A DNA stretch of 43,579 nucleotides. Source: an uncultured Lachnospiraceae bacterium. Its GTDB lineage: Bacteria; Bacillota; Clostridia; Lachnospirales; Lachnospiraceae. The number at the start of each line of letters is the position of its first letter. The first letter of the stretch is position 1. Position numbers and translations under genes: made by a program. Where the stretch lies: positions 1-43,579 of the forward strand of contig CANRHU010000025.1 of assembly GCA_947630485.1 (NCBI GenBank), written 5' to 3'. A model generated the notes under the pieces. That model ran no database searches, had not been told where the DNA came from, and worked only from the letters and a program-made list of their open reading frames with translations. This document shows positions 17,082 through 25,657 of the stretch, one piece after another.

Positions 17082-17786
17082 ATGAGACAGCTTAAAGGAG
17101 AACGCCTGGAGGCGGAGCTTGCGCGCCTTGAGGCCATGCGGCAGTACGAGAACCGGTACGGGGAGTATGCCTTCATCTGCGGAATCGACGAGGCGGGCCG
17201 CGGGCCGCTTGCGGGGCCGGTGGCGGCCGGCGCGGTGATTCTGCCGAAGGACTGTCGGATTCTCTATCTGAACGATTCCAAGAAACTGTCGGAGAAGCGC
17301 AGGGAAGAGCTGTTTGACGAGATCCGGGACAAGGCCGTCGCCTACGGGGTGGGAATCGTATCGCCGGAACGGATCGATGAGATCAATATCCTGCAGGCCA
17401 CGTACGAGGCCATGCGGCAGGCGGTCGGGCAGCTTTCGGTGACGCCGCGGCTGCTCTTAAACGACGCGGTGACGATTCCACAGGTGGAGATAAAGCAGAT
17501 ACCGATCATCAAGGGCGACGCCAAGAGCGTGTCCATCGCGGCGGCCAGCATCCTCGCGAAGGTCACCAGGGATCGGATGATGGAGGAGTACGATAAGCTC
17601 TATCCGGAGTATGGGTTTGCGAAGCATAAGGGTTACGGCACCGCGGCGCATATCGAGGCGCTGCGCAGATTCGGCCCGTGTCCGATCCACAGGAGGACGT
17701 TTATCGGGAAATTTGTGCGGGACAAAGCCGGCATGGAGCAGACGGCAGCCGGCGATGGGACGGCGGGAGAGAAGGATGGAGAATAA
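17082..17786 (+). CDS. rnhB: Ribonuclease HII
   Basis: 234 residues. A short helical N-terminal extension precedes the RNase HII core, [20 protein letters not shown], with the D/E catalytic pair. [34 protein letters not shown] and the C-terminal [17 protein letters not shown] follow. It removes ribonucleotides from DNA and RNA primers. GGGAGGAGCGAT precedes the ATG; the 3' end overlaps yraN by 11 bp. Confidence 0.96.
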   Translation: MRQLKGERLEAELARLEAMRQYENRYGEYAFICGIDEAGRGPLAGPVAAGAVILPKDCRILYLNDSKKLSEKRREELFDEIRDKAVAYGVGIVSPERIDEINILQATYEAMRQAVGQLSVTPRLLLNDAVTIPQVEIKQIPIIKGDAKSVSIAAASILAKVTRDRMMEEYDKLYPEYGFAKHKGYGTAAHIEALRRFGPCPIHRRTFIGKFVRDKAGMEQTAAGDGTAGEKDGE

Positions 17787-18120
17787 ACGTAAGACAGGCG
17801 GCCGCTATGAGGAGATAGCGGCTGCGTTTTTGCAGGAGAGGGGCTACCGGATTCTGGAGCGGAATTTTCGCGACCGTTTCGGAGAAATCGATCTGGTCGC
17901 AAGGGACGGGCGCTATCTGGTGTTTGTGGAGGTCAAATACCGCAGGGACAGCGGAAGCGGTTATCCGGAGGAGGCGGTGGACGCGCGCAAGCAGGCGCGG
18001 CTCCGTCATACCGCGTCCGGCTATCTGTACAGCCGTCATTATCCGCAGGATATGCCGTGCCGGTTTGATGTCGTATCGATTCTGGGGGAGGAGATCCGTC
18101 TGATCGCCGATGCGTTCTGA
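17776..18120 (+). CDS. yraN: YraN family (UPF0102) endonuclease-like protein
   Basis: 114 residues. [42 protein letters not shown] and VEVKYRR reproduce the restriction-endonuclease-like core (E...D...ExK) of UPF0102. Its cellular role is not settled. ATG 17776 lies inside the end of rnhB behind GAGAGAAGG, the common overlap for this pair. A 16-bp tandem repeat begins 14 bp after the stop. Confidence 0.92.
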   Translation: MENKRKTGGRYEEIAAAFLQERGYRILERNFRDRFGEIDLVARDGRYLVFVEVKYRRDSGSGYPEEAVDARKQARLRHTASGYLYSRHYPQDMPCRFDVVSILGEEIRLIADAF

Positions 18121-18133
18121 GGGGCGGAGGATG

Positions 18134-18197
18134 GCGAAGAAAGGCGATAGCAAAGAAAGACGATGGCAGAGAAAAGCGGTAGCCGAAGAAAGGCGCG
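18134..18197 (+). repeat. Four imperfect 16-bp tandem repeats after yraN
   Basis: Four head-to-tail units at 18134-18149, 18150-18165, 18166-18181 and 18182-18197 share the core GAAGAAAGGCGATA with two to five changes per unit. They lie in the gap between yraN and the convergent Rrf2 gene. A purely frame-shifted ORF runs through them but looks non-coding. Confidence 0.8.
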
Positions 18198-18221
18198 CGA
18201 AAGTCCGGGAGGCATCCCGAA

Positions 18222-18656
18222 TCAGGGCGCGTATCCCGGCTTTTCCAGCTGTTCTTTTACCAGGTCGGCAAGAGTCACATGATCCACCACCTGGCTGATC
18301 GCGCTGTCGATCTGTTTCCACAGCGACAGGGTCGAGCAGGTGTCCCAATGGCTGCACTGGGGTTCCGCGTCGCCGCTTAAGCAGGCCACGGGAGCCAGAT
18401 CGCCCTCCATCAGGCGCAGAATCATGCCGGCCGTGTATTCGGAAGGGTCCTTTGCCAGCATATAGCCTCCCTTGGAACCGCGGACGCTCGTGACATAGCC
18501 GGCCCGCACCAGGACGGCCACGATCTGTTCCAGGTACTTATCCGACAGGTCGTGACGGGCGGCTACCTGGCTGAGCGTGGTGCATTCGTTGGGATGCAGG
18601 GCAAACTCTACCATCATGCGCAGGGCGTACTGACCCTTTGTCGAGATTTTCATCAT
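18222..18656 (-). CDS. Rrf2/IscR-family iron-sulfur-type transcriptional regulator
   Basis: 144 residues from MMKISTKGQYALRMMVEFAL, the invariant opening of Rrf2 winged-helix regulators, through VTSVRGSKGGYMLAKDPSEY. Three cysteines at C92, C101 and C107 (CLSGDAEPQC, then SHWDTC) match the 2Fe-2S ligand cluster of IscR-type members, so Fe-S or cysteine status sensing is likely. It is divergent from nadE. The ATG at 18656 lacks a strong ribosome-binding site; ATG 18653 is equivalent. No adjacent isc/suf or nifS gene is present. Confidence 0.88.
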   Translation of the reverse strand: MMKISTKGQYALRMMVEFALHPNECTTLSQVAARHDLSDKYLEQIVAVLVRAGYVTSVRGSKGGYMLAKDPSEYTAGMILRLMEGDLAPVACLSGDAEPQCSHWDTCSTLSLWKQIDSAISQVVDHVTLADLVKEQLEKPGYAP

Positions 18657-18750
18657 GGTTATGCATCTCTTTTCTGAAAATCGTTCTCGCCGTATCATAC
18701 TTTCGGAACGGTTGCCTTCTATTTTACACGAAAAGAATCGAAAAGTAAAC

Positions 18751-18779
18751 TTCCATTTTCAGGGGAAACGGTGTATACT
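18751..18779 (+). promoter_or_regulatory. Possible nadE promoter
   Basis: TATACT (18774-18779) is a good -10; the element 17 bp upstream, TTCCAT (18751-18756), is a poor -35. Start codon 18879 lies about 95 bp downstream. Confidence 0.4.
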
Positions 18780-18878
18780 ATCCACAGAAAAGAGGCGGGT
18801 ATGAATCGGACATGGGTCGGACATGCCGCCGCTTTCCGTAACCGCGGAATGCGGTTGCGTGGTACGGAGGAGATTGGA

Positions 18879-20912
18879 ATGGATCAGGGATATATCCGGG
18901 TTGCCGCCGCGACGCCGAAGATCCGCGTTGCGGATCCGGTTTATAATGGCGAGAGGATTCTGGAATTGATGCGAGAGGGCGCGAAGCGGCAGGTTAAGCT
19001 GATGGTGTTTCCGGAGCTTTGCATCACGGCCTATACCTGCAACGACCTGTTTTTGCAGGACCGGCTTTTGAGCGAGGCGAAGCGGACGCTCGCGATGCTC
19101 AGAGACGCGACCGCGGAGATGGATCTGCTGGCTTTTGTGGGCCTGCCCTGGGAGCAGGGGGGACGCCTTTACAATGTGGCCGCGGCGCTGAGCGGCGGGA
19201 AGGTGCTCGGACTTGTGCCGAAGCTTCATATACCGAATTATTCTGAATATTATGAAGGGCGGTACTTTGCCCGCGGAAACGAGACGCCCGTCCGGGTGGA
19301 TTTTATGGGGGAGAAGATTCCCATGGGGACGCGGCTGATTTTTGCCTGCGAGGAGATTCCGGAGCTTAGGGTATCCGCGGAAATCTGTGAGGATCTGTGG
19401 GTGGCGTCGCCCCCCAGCATCGGCCACGCCCTGGCGGGGGCCACGGTAGTGGTCAACTGCTCCGCCAGCGTGGAGACGGTCGGCAAGGACGATTACCGCA
19501 GGGCCCTCGTGGGCGGTCAGTCCGGCCGCCTCGTCTGCGGCTATATCTATGCCAGCGCGGGGGAGGGCGAATCGTCGCAGGATCTGGTCTTTGGCGGGCA
19601 TAATCTGATCGCGGAGAACGGCGCCATTCTGGCGGAGGCGAAGCGGTTTACATCGGGGCTCACCTGCGCGGAGCTGGATCTGTGGCGGCTCAGGAGCGAG
19701 CGGCGCAGGATGAACACCTACCCGGGGAGTCTTTCGCTTGAGGACGGCCGCGCGGGATACGGTTTCCGGGACGGCGTGCGGCCGGGGCCGGGCGGGGCGT
19801 GGGAACAGGCGGCCTTTCATTTAAAGCCCGTGCGTCTGGAACTTGAGCGCCCGATCGATCCCGCTCCCTTCGTGCCGCACGACGAGAAGGAGCGCAGCAA
19901 ACGCTGCGAGGAGATTCTGAATATCCAGTCCCTCGGCCTTAAGAAACGTCTGGAGCATACCGGGACGAAGTGCGCCGTCCTGGGAATCTCGGGCGGTTTG
20001 GATTCTACGCTGGCCCTTTTGGTGACCGCGAGGGCCTTTGATCTGCTGGGACTTCCCAGAAAGCAGATCATCGCGGTCACGATGCCGTGTTTCGGAACGA
20101 CGGACCGCACCTACCATAACGCCTGCGTTATGACGGGCAAACTGGGGGCGACCCTGCGCGAGATCGACATAAAAGCCGCGGTGACGCAGCATTTCCGCGA
20201 TATCGGGCACGACCCGGACAGCCATGACGTGACTTATGAGAACAGCCAGGCCCGGGAGCGGACCCAGATCCTTATGGATGTGGCCAATCAGGAGGGCGGC
20301 CTGGTGATCGGAACCGGAGACATGTCGGAGCTGGCCCTGGGATGGGCCACCTATAACGGCGACCACATGTCCATGTACGGCGTCAACGCGTCGGTGCCGA
20401 AGACGCTGGTGCGCCATCTGGTGCGGTACTATGCGGACAGCTGCGGCGAGGAGGAGTTAAGAGACGTCCTTCTGGACGTGCTGGATACGCCGGTGAGTCC
20501 GGAGCTTCTGCCGCCCGCGATGGGAACCATTTCCCAGAAGACGGAGGATCTGGTAGGGCCTTACGAGCTTCATGATTTCTTCCTGTACTATGTGCTGCGG
20601 TTCGGCTTCGGGCCGGCCAGGATTTACCGCATGGCGCTTGCCGCCTTTGCGGGAGGGGGGAAAGAGGCGCGCGGCGCGGGCGAATCCGCGGAGGAAAGCG
20701 GCGCGGGAAGGCAGGCCGCGGCATATGAGCCCGCGGTGATCAAAAAATGGCTCCAGGTTTTTTACCGGAGGTTCTTTTCCCAGCAGTTTAAGCGCTCCTG
20801 CCTGCCGGACGGGCCGAAGGTGGGCTCTGTGGCGCTGTCTCCCAGAGGAGATCTTCGGATGCCCAGCGACGCGGTCAGCCGCATTTGGATGGAGGAGATT
20901 GAACGCTTATGA
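18879..20912 (+). CDS. nadE: Glutamine-dependent NAD+ synthetase
   Basis: 677 residues in two domains. The N-terminal glutaminase (nitrilase fold) has the triad Glu in MVFPELCITAYTC, Lys in LVPKLHIPNY and Cys in SAEICEDLW. The C-terminal synthetase has the PP-loop GISGGLDSTLALLV, then GTGDMSELALGW and NASVPKTLVRHLV. It adenylates and amidates nicotinate adenine dinucleotide, the last step of NAD synthesis. ATG 18879 has GGAGGAGAT upstream; 36 further codons are open ahead but do not fit the family start. A Gly/Ala/Glu-rich insertion (GGGKEARGAGESAEES) near residue 590-615 looks like a locally expanded loop. Confidence 0.95.
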   Translation: MDQGYIRVAAATPKIRVADPVYNGERILELMREGAKRQVKLMVFPELCITAYTCNDLFLQDRLLSEAKRTLAMLRDATAEMDLLAFVGLPWEQGGRLYNVAAALSGGKVLGLVPKLHIPNYSEYYEGRYFARGNETPVRVDFMGEKIPMGTRLIFACEEIPELRVSAEICEDLWVASPPSIGHALAGATVVVNCSASVETVGKDDYRRALVGGQSGRLVCGYIYASAGEGESSQDLVFGGHNLIAENGAILAEAKRFTSGLTCAELDLWRLRSERRRMNTYPGSLSLEDGRAGYGFRDGVRPGPGGAWEQAAFHLKPVRLELERPIDPAPFVPHDEKERSKRCEEILNIQSLGLKKRLEHTGTKCAVLGISGGLDSTLALLVTARAFDLLGLPRKQIIAVTMPCFGTTDRTYHNACVMTGKLGATLREIDIKAAVTQHFRDIGHDPDSHDVTYENSQARERTQILMDVANQEGGLVIGTGDMSELALGWATYNGDHMSMYGVNASVPKTLVRHLVRYYADSCGEEELRDVLLDVLDTPVSPELLPPAMGTISQKTEDLVGPYELHDFFLYYVLRFGFGPARIYRMALAAFAGGGKEARGAGESAEESGAGRQAAAYEPAVIKKWLQVFYRRFFSQQFKRSCLPDGPKVGSVALSPRGDLRMPSDAVSRIWMEEIERL

Positions 20913-21763
20913 TGATTGCGAGTACCGCCAATAAGCGGGTGAAGGATACGGCGGCCCTGGCGAGAAAACCGAGATACCGCAGCGAGACGGGGCTTTTCGT
21001 GGTCGAAGGGCCGCGGATGTTTGCGGAGATTCCCAGGGACCGCGTCGTGCAGGTTTACGCTACGGAACGTTTTCTGCGTGACAATGAGGCCGGAGGAATT
21101 CTGGACGGTATCCGGCAGGTGGATACGGTGACGGAGGAGGTCCTTAAGGCCATGTCCGATACGCAGACGCCCCAGGGCGTGCTGGCGGTCGTAAAGCAGC
21201 GGCGCTATACGCTTGCGGATATCCTGTCCCAGCCGGGACCGGCCCTTTTGATGATTCTGGAAACGATCCAGGATCCGGGCAATCTTGGGACGATTCTGCG
21301 GTCCGGCGAGGGAGCAGGCGTTACCGGGGTTCTCATGGACGGCCATACGGCCGATCTCTACAGCCCCAAGGTGATCCGCTCCACGATGGGATCCATTTTC
21401 CGCGTGCCGCACCTGCGGACGCCGGATCTGCAGGGCACGGTGACGGCCGTCAAAAAGGCGGGCGTCCGCCTGGCCGCGGCGCATCTGCAGGGAAGCGTGG
21501 AGTATGACGCCGAGGCTTATACCGGGCCGGCCGGCTTCCTGATCGGCAACGAGGCGGCGGGGCTGAGCGGACAGATTGCGGCGATGGCGGACGTGCGTGT
21601 GCGGATTCCGATGTCGGGGAAGGTGGAGTCGCTGAACGCGGCGGTGGCCGCGTCGGTACTGATGTATGAGGCGGCGCGCCAGCGCAGGCATGCGGCTTTG
21701 GCGGCGCCTGCCGTCTCCCGCCTTGGGGCGTCTGCCGTTTCCCGTCCGGGCGGCCGCCTTTAA
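20909..21763 (+). CDS. TrmH/SpoU-family RNA 2'-O-methyltransferase
   Basis: 284 residues, overlapping nadE by 4 bp (ATGA), hence translationally coupled. An N-terminal substrate-binding domain (ANKRVKDTAALARKPRYRSE, FVVEGPRMFAE) precedes the SPOUT knot: ILETIQDPGNLGTILRSGEG, FLIGNEAAGLS and MSGKVESLNAAVAASVLMYE. The family 2'-O-methylates rRNA or tRNA; the exact target cannot be read. The last ~20 residues contain a duplicated octapeptide and are not part of the fold. Confidence 0.9.
   Translation: MMIASTANKRVKDTAALARKPRYRSETGLFVVEGPRMFAEIPRDRVVQVYATERFLRDNEAGGILDGIRQVDTVTEEVLKAMSDTQTPQGVLAVVKQRRYTLADILSQPGPALLMILETIQDPGNLGTILRSGEGAGVTGVLMDGHTADLYSPKVIRSTMGSIFRVPHLRTPDLQGTVTAVKKAGVRLAAAHLQGSVEYDAEAYTGPAGFLIGNEAAGLSGQIAAMADVRVRIPMSGKVESLNAAVAASVLMYEAARQRRHAALAAPAVSRLGASAVSRPGGRL
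21704..21751 (+). repeat. Two in-frame 24-bp tandem repeats at the end of the methyltransferase gene
   Basis: Units 21704-21727 and 21728-21751 encode APAVSRLG and ASAVSRPG. They sit just before the stop codon. Confidence 0.75.
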
Positions 21764-21813
21764 GACCGGGCGGAAAAAAGCAGGATTTCGCGGATAAGTT
21801 TTTCAGAAATATA

Positions 21814-21842
21814 TTGAATTCAGACGGGGATACTCTTATAAT
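21814..21842 (+). promoter_or_regulatory. Sigma-A promoter for nfeD-SPFH operon
   Basis: TTGAAT (21814-21819), 17-bp spacer, TATAAT (21837-21842). The leader to the NfeD start codon is about 88 nt. Confidence 0.75.
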
Positions 21843-21936
21843 GATAATAGGGCGATTTTTGCCGAAACGGGGAGAAGTTCCCCGCGGCGTATGGATACGG
21901 CAGGTTCGTCCATATTATAAGACAGGGGGAATCAAA

Positions 21937-22377
21937 ATGGCATCCGTTTACTGGCTAATTTTCTTTGTCATTATGGTCGCGATTGAGATCGGCACGCTGG
22001 CGCTGACTACGATCTGGTTTGCCGGCGGCGCCCTGGTGGCTTTTATCCTTTCTCTGTTCGGAGCGGGAGTGGAATTGCAGCTGACGGTGTTCGTGATTGT
22101 ATCGTTCCTGCTGTTGTTTTTTACGAGACCCTGGGCGGCGAAGTATCTGAACAAAAATACGACGCGGACGAATGTGGAGGCGCTGATCGGACGCACCGCC
22201 AGGGTTACGAAGGAGATCAACAATGAGCGGGGAACCGGCACAGCTGTCGTCGGCGGGCAGGAATGGACCGCGAGGGCGAGCGAAAACGACGCCGTCTATC
22301 CGGAAGGAACCACTGTTGTGATCCAGGGAGTAAGGGGAGTCAAGCTGATTGTCAGACAGGAAAAGGAGGTAATGTAG
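21937..22377 (+). CDS. NfeD-like membrane protein
   Basis: 146 residues. Two hydrophobic stretches (WLIFFVIMVAIEIGTLALTT and LQLTVFVIVSFLLLFFT) precede a C-terminal OB-fold domain (IGRTARVTKEINNERGTGTA, VVIQGVRGVKLIV). Short NfeD proteins partner SPFH proteins, as here where the SPFH gene follows after 1 bp, in membrane-domain organisation or quality control. ATG 21937 follows GGGGGAATC; an upstream extension overlaps the promoter and is rejected. Confidence 0.88.
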   Translation: MASVYWLIFFVIMVAIEIGTLALTTIWFAGGALVAFILSLFGAGVELQLTVFVIVSFLLLFFTRPWAAKYLNKNTTRTNVEALIGRTARVTKEINNERGTGTAVVGGQEWTARASENDAVYPEGTTVVIQGVRGVKLIVRQEKEVM

Positions 22378-22378
22378 T

Positions 22379-23305
22379 ATGGGACCGATTATTGGAATTC
22401 TGATTGTAGCGATTGTTTTGCTGCTTGTGCTGTCGTCCTGCGTTAAGATTGTGCCGCAGGCCAACGCGGTGATTGTGGAGCGTCTGGGCGCTTACCTGGC
22501 CACCTGGCCGGTCGGCCTCCATGTGAAAATGCCGTTCATTGACCGCGTCGCCAAGCGCGTGATTTTGAAGGAGCAGGTGGTGGATTTCCCGCCCCAGCCG
22601 GTGATCACGAAGGACAATGTCACGATGAAGATCGACACTGTCGTCTTCTTCCAGATTACGGATCCGAAGCTGTATACCTACGGCGTGGAGAATCCGATTA
22701 TGGCGATTGAGAATCTGACGGCCACGACGCTGCGCAATATCATCGGCGATCTGGAGCTCGATCAGACGCTGACTTCCAGGGAGACGATCAATACGAAGAT
22801 GCGCGCGGCCCTGGATGTGGCCACCGACCCGTGGGGCATCAAGGTGAACCGTGTGGAGCTTAAGAACATCATTCCGCCGGCAGCCATTCAGGACGCCATG
22901 GAGAAGCAGATGAAGGCGGAGCGTGAGCGCCGCGAGTCGATTCTTCGGGCGGAAGGCGAGAAGCGCTCCACGATTCTGGTGGCGGAAGGCAAGAAGCAGT
23001 CCGCGATTCTGGACGCCGAGGCGGATAAGGAATCCGCAATCCTGCGCGCCGAGGCGGAGAAGGAGAAACGAATCCGCGAGGCGGAAGGCCAGGCGGAGGC
23101 GATTCTCAAGATCCAGCAGGCGACCGCGGAGGGCATCCGTTTCATCAAGGACGCGGGCGCTGACGACGCCGTGCTTCAGCTGAAGAGCCTGGAGGCGTTT
23201 GCGAAGGCCGCGGACGGAAAGGCGACGAAGATTATCATTCCGTCCGATATTCAGGGGCTTGCGGGCCTGGTGCGGTCGGTGGCGGAAGTAGCAAAGGAAG
23301 ATTAG
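22379..23305 (+). CDS. SPFH/stomatin-family membrane protein (QmcA-like)
   Basis: 308 residues. One N-terminal membrane anchor (IGILIVAIVLLLVLSSCVKIV) precedes the SPFH/band-7 domain (VPQANAVIVERLGAY, RVILKEQVVDFPPQPVIT, FFQITDPKLYTYGVENP, LRNIIGDLELDQTLTSRE, WGIKVNRVELKNIIPP). A long Ala/Glu/Arg coiled coil of repeated RAEGEK-like units (about residues 180-245) follows. Such proteins oligomerise on the membrane and work with NfeD. GGAGGTAATGTAGT lies upstream. Confidence 0.93.
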   Translation: MGPIIGILIVAIVLLLVLSSCVKIVPQANAVIVERLGAYLATWPVGLHVKMPFIDRVAKRVILKEQVVDFPPQPVITKDNVTMKIDTVVFFQITDPKLYTYGVENPIMAIENLTATTLRNIIGDLELDQTLTSRETINTKMRAALDVATDPWGIKVNRVELKNIIPPAAIQDAMEKQMKAERERRESILRAEGEKRSTILVAEGKKQSAILDAEADKESAILRAEAEKEKRIREAEGQAEAILKIQQATAEGIRFIKDAGADDAVLQLKSLEAFAKAADGKATKIIIPSDIQGLAGLVRSVAEVAKED

Positions 23306-23315
23306 GCGGTGGGAA

Positions 23316-23337
23316 CGGCTCCCCGAAAGGGGAGCCG
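23316..23337 (+). terminator. Perfect hairpin with GAAA tetraloop between SPFH gene and argF
   Basis: CGGCTCCCC (23316-23324), GAAA, GGGGAGCCG (23329-23337): a 9-bp perfect GC-rich stem capped by a GNRA loop. There is no T run after it, so it may stabilise the mRNA end or stop transcription with a factor rather than act as a classical intrinsic terminator. Confidence 0.45.
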
Positions 23338-23375
23338 ATCTTGACTGACCGTTGTGCAGGAGGATAAAGGCAGAC

Positions 23376-24365
23376 ATGGATTTGAAAGGCAGAAGTTTTT
23401 TGACGCTTAAGGATTACGCCCCGGAGGAGATCGAATACCTTTTGGATCTGGCGGCGGACTTCAAGGAGAAGAAAAAGAAAGGAATCCCGGTGGATATCCA
23501 CAGGGGCAAGAACGTGGCGCTCATTTTTGAGAAGACGAGCACGCGGACCCGCTGCTCCTTTGAGGTGGCGGCCCACGATCTCGGTATGGGAACCACCTAT
23601 CTGGAGCCGGCCAGCTCGCAGATCGGCAAGAAGGAGAGTATCGCCGATACCGCCAGAGTTCTGGGTCGGATCTATGAGGGGATTGAATACCGCGGTTTCG
23701 GCCAGGAGATCGTGGAGGAGCTGGCGCGCTATGCCGGCGTACCGGTCTGGAACGGCCTGACCAACGAGTATCATCCGACGCAGATGCTGGCGGATCTTCT
23801 GACGATACGGGAGCATTTCGGACGGCTGAAGGGCATTAAGCTGGTCTACATGGGCGATGCCCGCTACAATATGGGCAATTCGCTGATGGTGGCTTGTTCC
23901 AAGATGGGCCTGGATTTCGTGGCGTGCGCGCCGAAAAAATATTTCCCCAACGAGGAGCTGGTGAGGCAGTGCCGTGAATACGCGGCCGCGTCCGGAGCCT
24001 CGATCACGCTGACCGACGATGTGATGGCCGGAACGAAGGGCGCCGACGTGGTTTACACGGACGTCTGGGTGTCCATGGGAGAGCCGGACGAGGTGTGGGA
24101 GGAGAGAATCCGCGACCTGACTCCTTACCGGGTGACGGGCTCCGTCATGAAGAATGCGGGCGGGAGCGCCATATTCCTTCACTGTCTGCCTTCCTTCCAT
24201 GACCGGAAGACGAAGATCGGAGAGGAGATGGGAGAGCGGTTCGGCATCTCGGAGATGGAGGTCACCGACGAGGTGTTTGAGGCGCCCTGCTCGAAGGTAT
24301 TTGACGAGGCAGAGAACCGTATGCATACGATTAAGGCGGTTATGGCCGCCACGCTGGGAGTATAG
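23376..24365 (+). CDS. argF: Ornithine carbamoyltransferase
   Basis: 329 residues. The carbamoyl-phosphate motif STRTR (55-59) in [20 protein letters not shown], the HPTQ-type loop in [14 protein letters not shown] and the ornithine-binding HCLP (269-272) in [10 protein letters not shown] are intact. It makes citrulline from ornithine and carbamoyl phosphate; whether the cell uses it for arginine synthesis or for fermentation cannot be told, since no other arg or arc gene is adjacent. ATG 23376 follows AGGAGG by about 12 bases. Confidence 0.95.
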   Translation: MDLKGRSFLTLKDYAPEEIEYLLDLAADFKEKKKKGIPVDIHRGKNVALIFEKTSTRTRCSFEVAAHDLGMGTTYLEPASSQIGKKESIADTARVLGRIYEGIEYRGFGQEIVEELARYAGVPVWNGLTNEYHPTQMLADLLTIREHFGRLKGIKLVYMGDARYNMGNSLMVACSKMGLDFVACAPKKYFPNEELVRQCREYAAASGASITLTDDVMAGTKGADVVYTDVWVSMGEPDEVWEERIRDLTPYRVTGSVMKNAGGSAIFLHCLPSFHDRKTKIGEEMGERFGISEMEVTDEVFEAPCSKVFDEAENRMHTIKAVMAATLGV

Positions 24366-24367
24366 AC

Positions 24368-24673
24368 ATGTACGGACAGGAGAAGAAAAAAGGACGCCGC
24401 AGCGCGGCCCTTGTTATGGATGTGGTCCACATCGTGATTGGCATCCTGATCGTGATCCTGGCTGTCATCACGTTCCTGAATCCGGAGGGCAATCAGATCC
24501 TGCTCCCGGTGATTTTTGCGCTCGCCGCGGTGCTGAATTTTGTGAGCAGTATTCATAAGTTCCGTATCAGCGGCCGGTCTGCCGCCAGAAAGGCCGCCGC
24601 GGCCGCCCAGCTTCTGCTCGCCGCGGTGCTGATCGCGGTGACGGTGGTCAGCGCAATCAGTATCTGGAGGTAA
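24368..24673 (+). CDS. Small three-helix membrane protein, unknown function
   Basis: 101 residues. A charged start (MYGQEKKKGRRSAA) precedes three hydrophobic helices at about 15-38, 42-60 and 75-98, with a basic loop KFRISGRSAARKAAA between the second and third. No catalytic motif is visible. It lies 2 bp after argF and 3 bp before birA, so it is co-expressed with both; that says little about its job. Confidence 0.75.
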   Translation: MYGQEKKKGRRSAALVMDVVHIVIGILIVILAVITFLNPEGNQILLPVIFALAAVLNFVSSIHKFRISGRSAARKAAAAAQLLLAAVLIAVTVVSAISIWR

Positions 24674-24676
24674 CCG

Positions 24677-25657
24677 GTGAAGGCGGAGATTATCAAAAAA
24701 CTGAAGGAAACGGACGGTTATGTGTCAGGGCAGCAGCTGTGCGAGCTTCTGGGCGTGTCCCGGACGGCGATCTGGAAGGTGATCGCCCAGCTGAGGGAAG
24801 AAGGCTATCAGATCGAGGCGGTGCGCCATAAGGGCTACCGCCTTTTGGAGGTCGGCGACGTCCTGACGGAAGCGGAATGCAAAAGCCGGCTAAGCGGCCG
24901 GCGGCTGGGAAATCCGGTCTACTGCTTTGCCGAGACGGATTCCACGAACATACAGGCCAAACTGCTGGCCGAAAAGGGAGCTCCGGAGGGCACGCTTGTC
25001 ATTGCGGAGAGCCAGACGAACGGCCGGGGCCGCAGAGGCCGCGGCTGGGTTTCACCGCCCGGCGAGGGTCTTTGGTTCAGCCTGGTTTTGCGGCCGCGGA
25101 TCGTACCGGCGACGGCCCCGGTGCTCACCCTTGTGGCGGCGATGGCGGTTGCGGCCGGAATCGAGGATGTGAGCGGACTGCCTGTCGGAATCAAATGGCC
25201 GAACGATATCGTATTGTCCGGCAAAAAGCTGGTGGGAATTCTGACGGAGCTCTCCGCAGAGGCGGGGCAGGTTCACTACGTCGTCGTTGGCGTCGGAATC
25301 AACGTCAATATGTCCGGTTTCGCGGAGGAGATCCGCGATACGGCCACTTCGCTTTATCTGGAATCCGGCCGGCGTGTCAACCGCTGCGGACTCGCGGCCG
25401 TCATTATGAAGCGGATGGAGCAGTATTATCAGACCTATCTGACGACCTGCGACCTGTCGAACCTTATGGAAACCTACCAGGAGCGTCTGGTGAACCGGAA
25501 CCGGGAGGTGCTGGTGCTGGCCCCGGGCAATGAGCATAAAGGAATCTGCGAGGGGATTGACGAATACGGGCAGCTGCTCGTGCGGCTTGCGGACGGAAGC
25601 ATAGAGAAGGTCATGTCCGGAGAGGTATCGGTGCGAGGTGTCTTCGGCTATGTCTGA
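24677..25657 (+). CDS. birA: Bifunctional biotin-protein ligase / biotin operon repressor
   Basis: 326 residues. The N-terminal winged helix (residues 1-60: YVSGQQLCELLGVSRTAIWK) indicates the class II, DNA-binding form. The catalytic domain has the biotinyl-AMP loop NGRGRRGRGW (from about 115), IKWPNDIVLSGKKLVGIL and VVGVGINVN, with a C-terminal SH3-like domain. It biotinylates carboxylase/decarboxylase subunits and can repress biotin genes. GTG 24677 follows GGAGG at 24666-24670. Confidence 0.95.
   Translation: MKAEIIKKLKETDGYVSGQQLCELLGVSRTAIWKVIAQLREEGYQIEAVRHKGYRLLEVGDVLTEAECKSRLSGRRLGNPVYCFAETDSTNIQAKLLAEKGAPEGTLVIAESQTNGRGRRGRGWVSPPGEGLWFSLVLRPRIVPATAPVLTLVAAMAVAAGIEDVSGLPVGIKWPNDIVLSGKKLVGILTELSAEAGQVHYVVVGVGINVNMSGFAEEIRDTATSLYLESGRRVNRCGLAAVIMKRMEQYYQTYLTTCDLSNLMETYQERLVNRNREVLVLAPGNEHKGICEGIDEYGQLLVRLADGSIEKVMSGEVSVRGVFGYV

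Noticed and set aside
18110..18298. 62-residue open frame after yraN, rich in Arg, Lys and Glu
   Set aside because: It is generated by the 16-bp tandem repeat and overlaps the convergent Rrf2 gene; there is no family resemblance and no ribosome-binding site.
22888..23150. Repeated RAEGEK/RAEAEK units in the SPFH protein as an unusual repeat
   Set aside because: Heptad-like Ala/Glu/Arg repeats are normal in the coiled-coil tail of SPFH/stomatin proteins.
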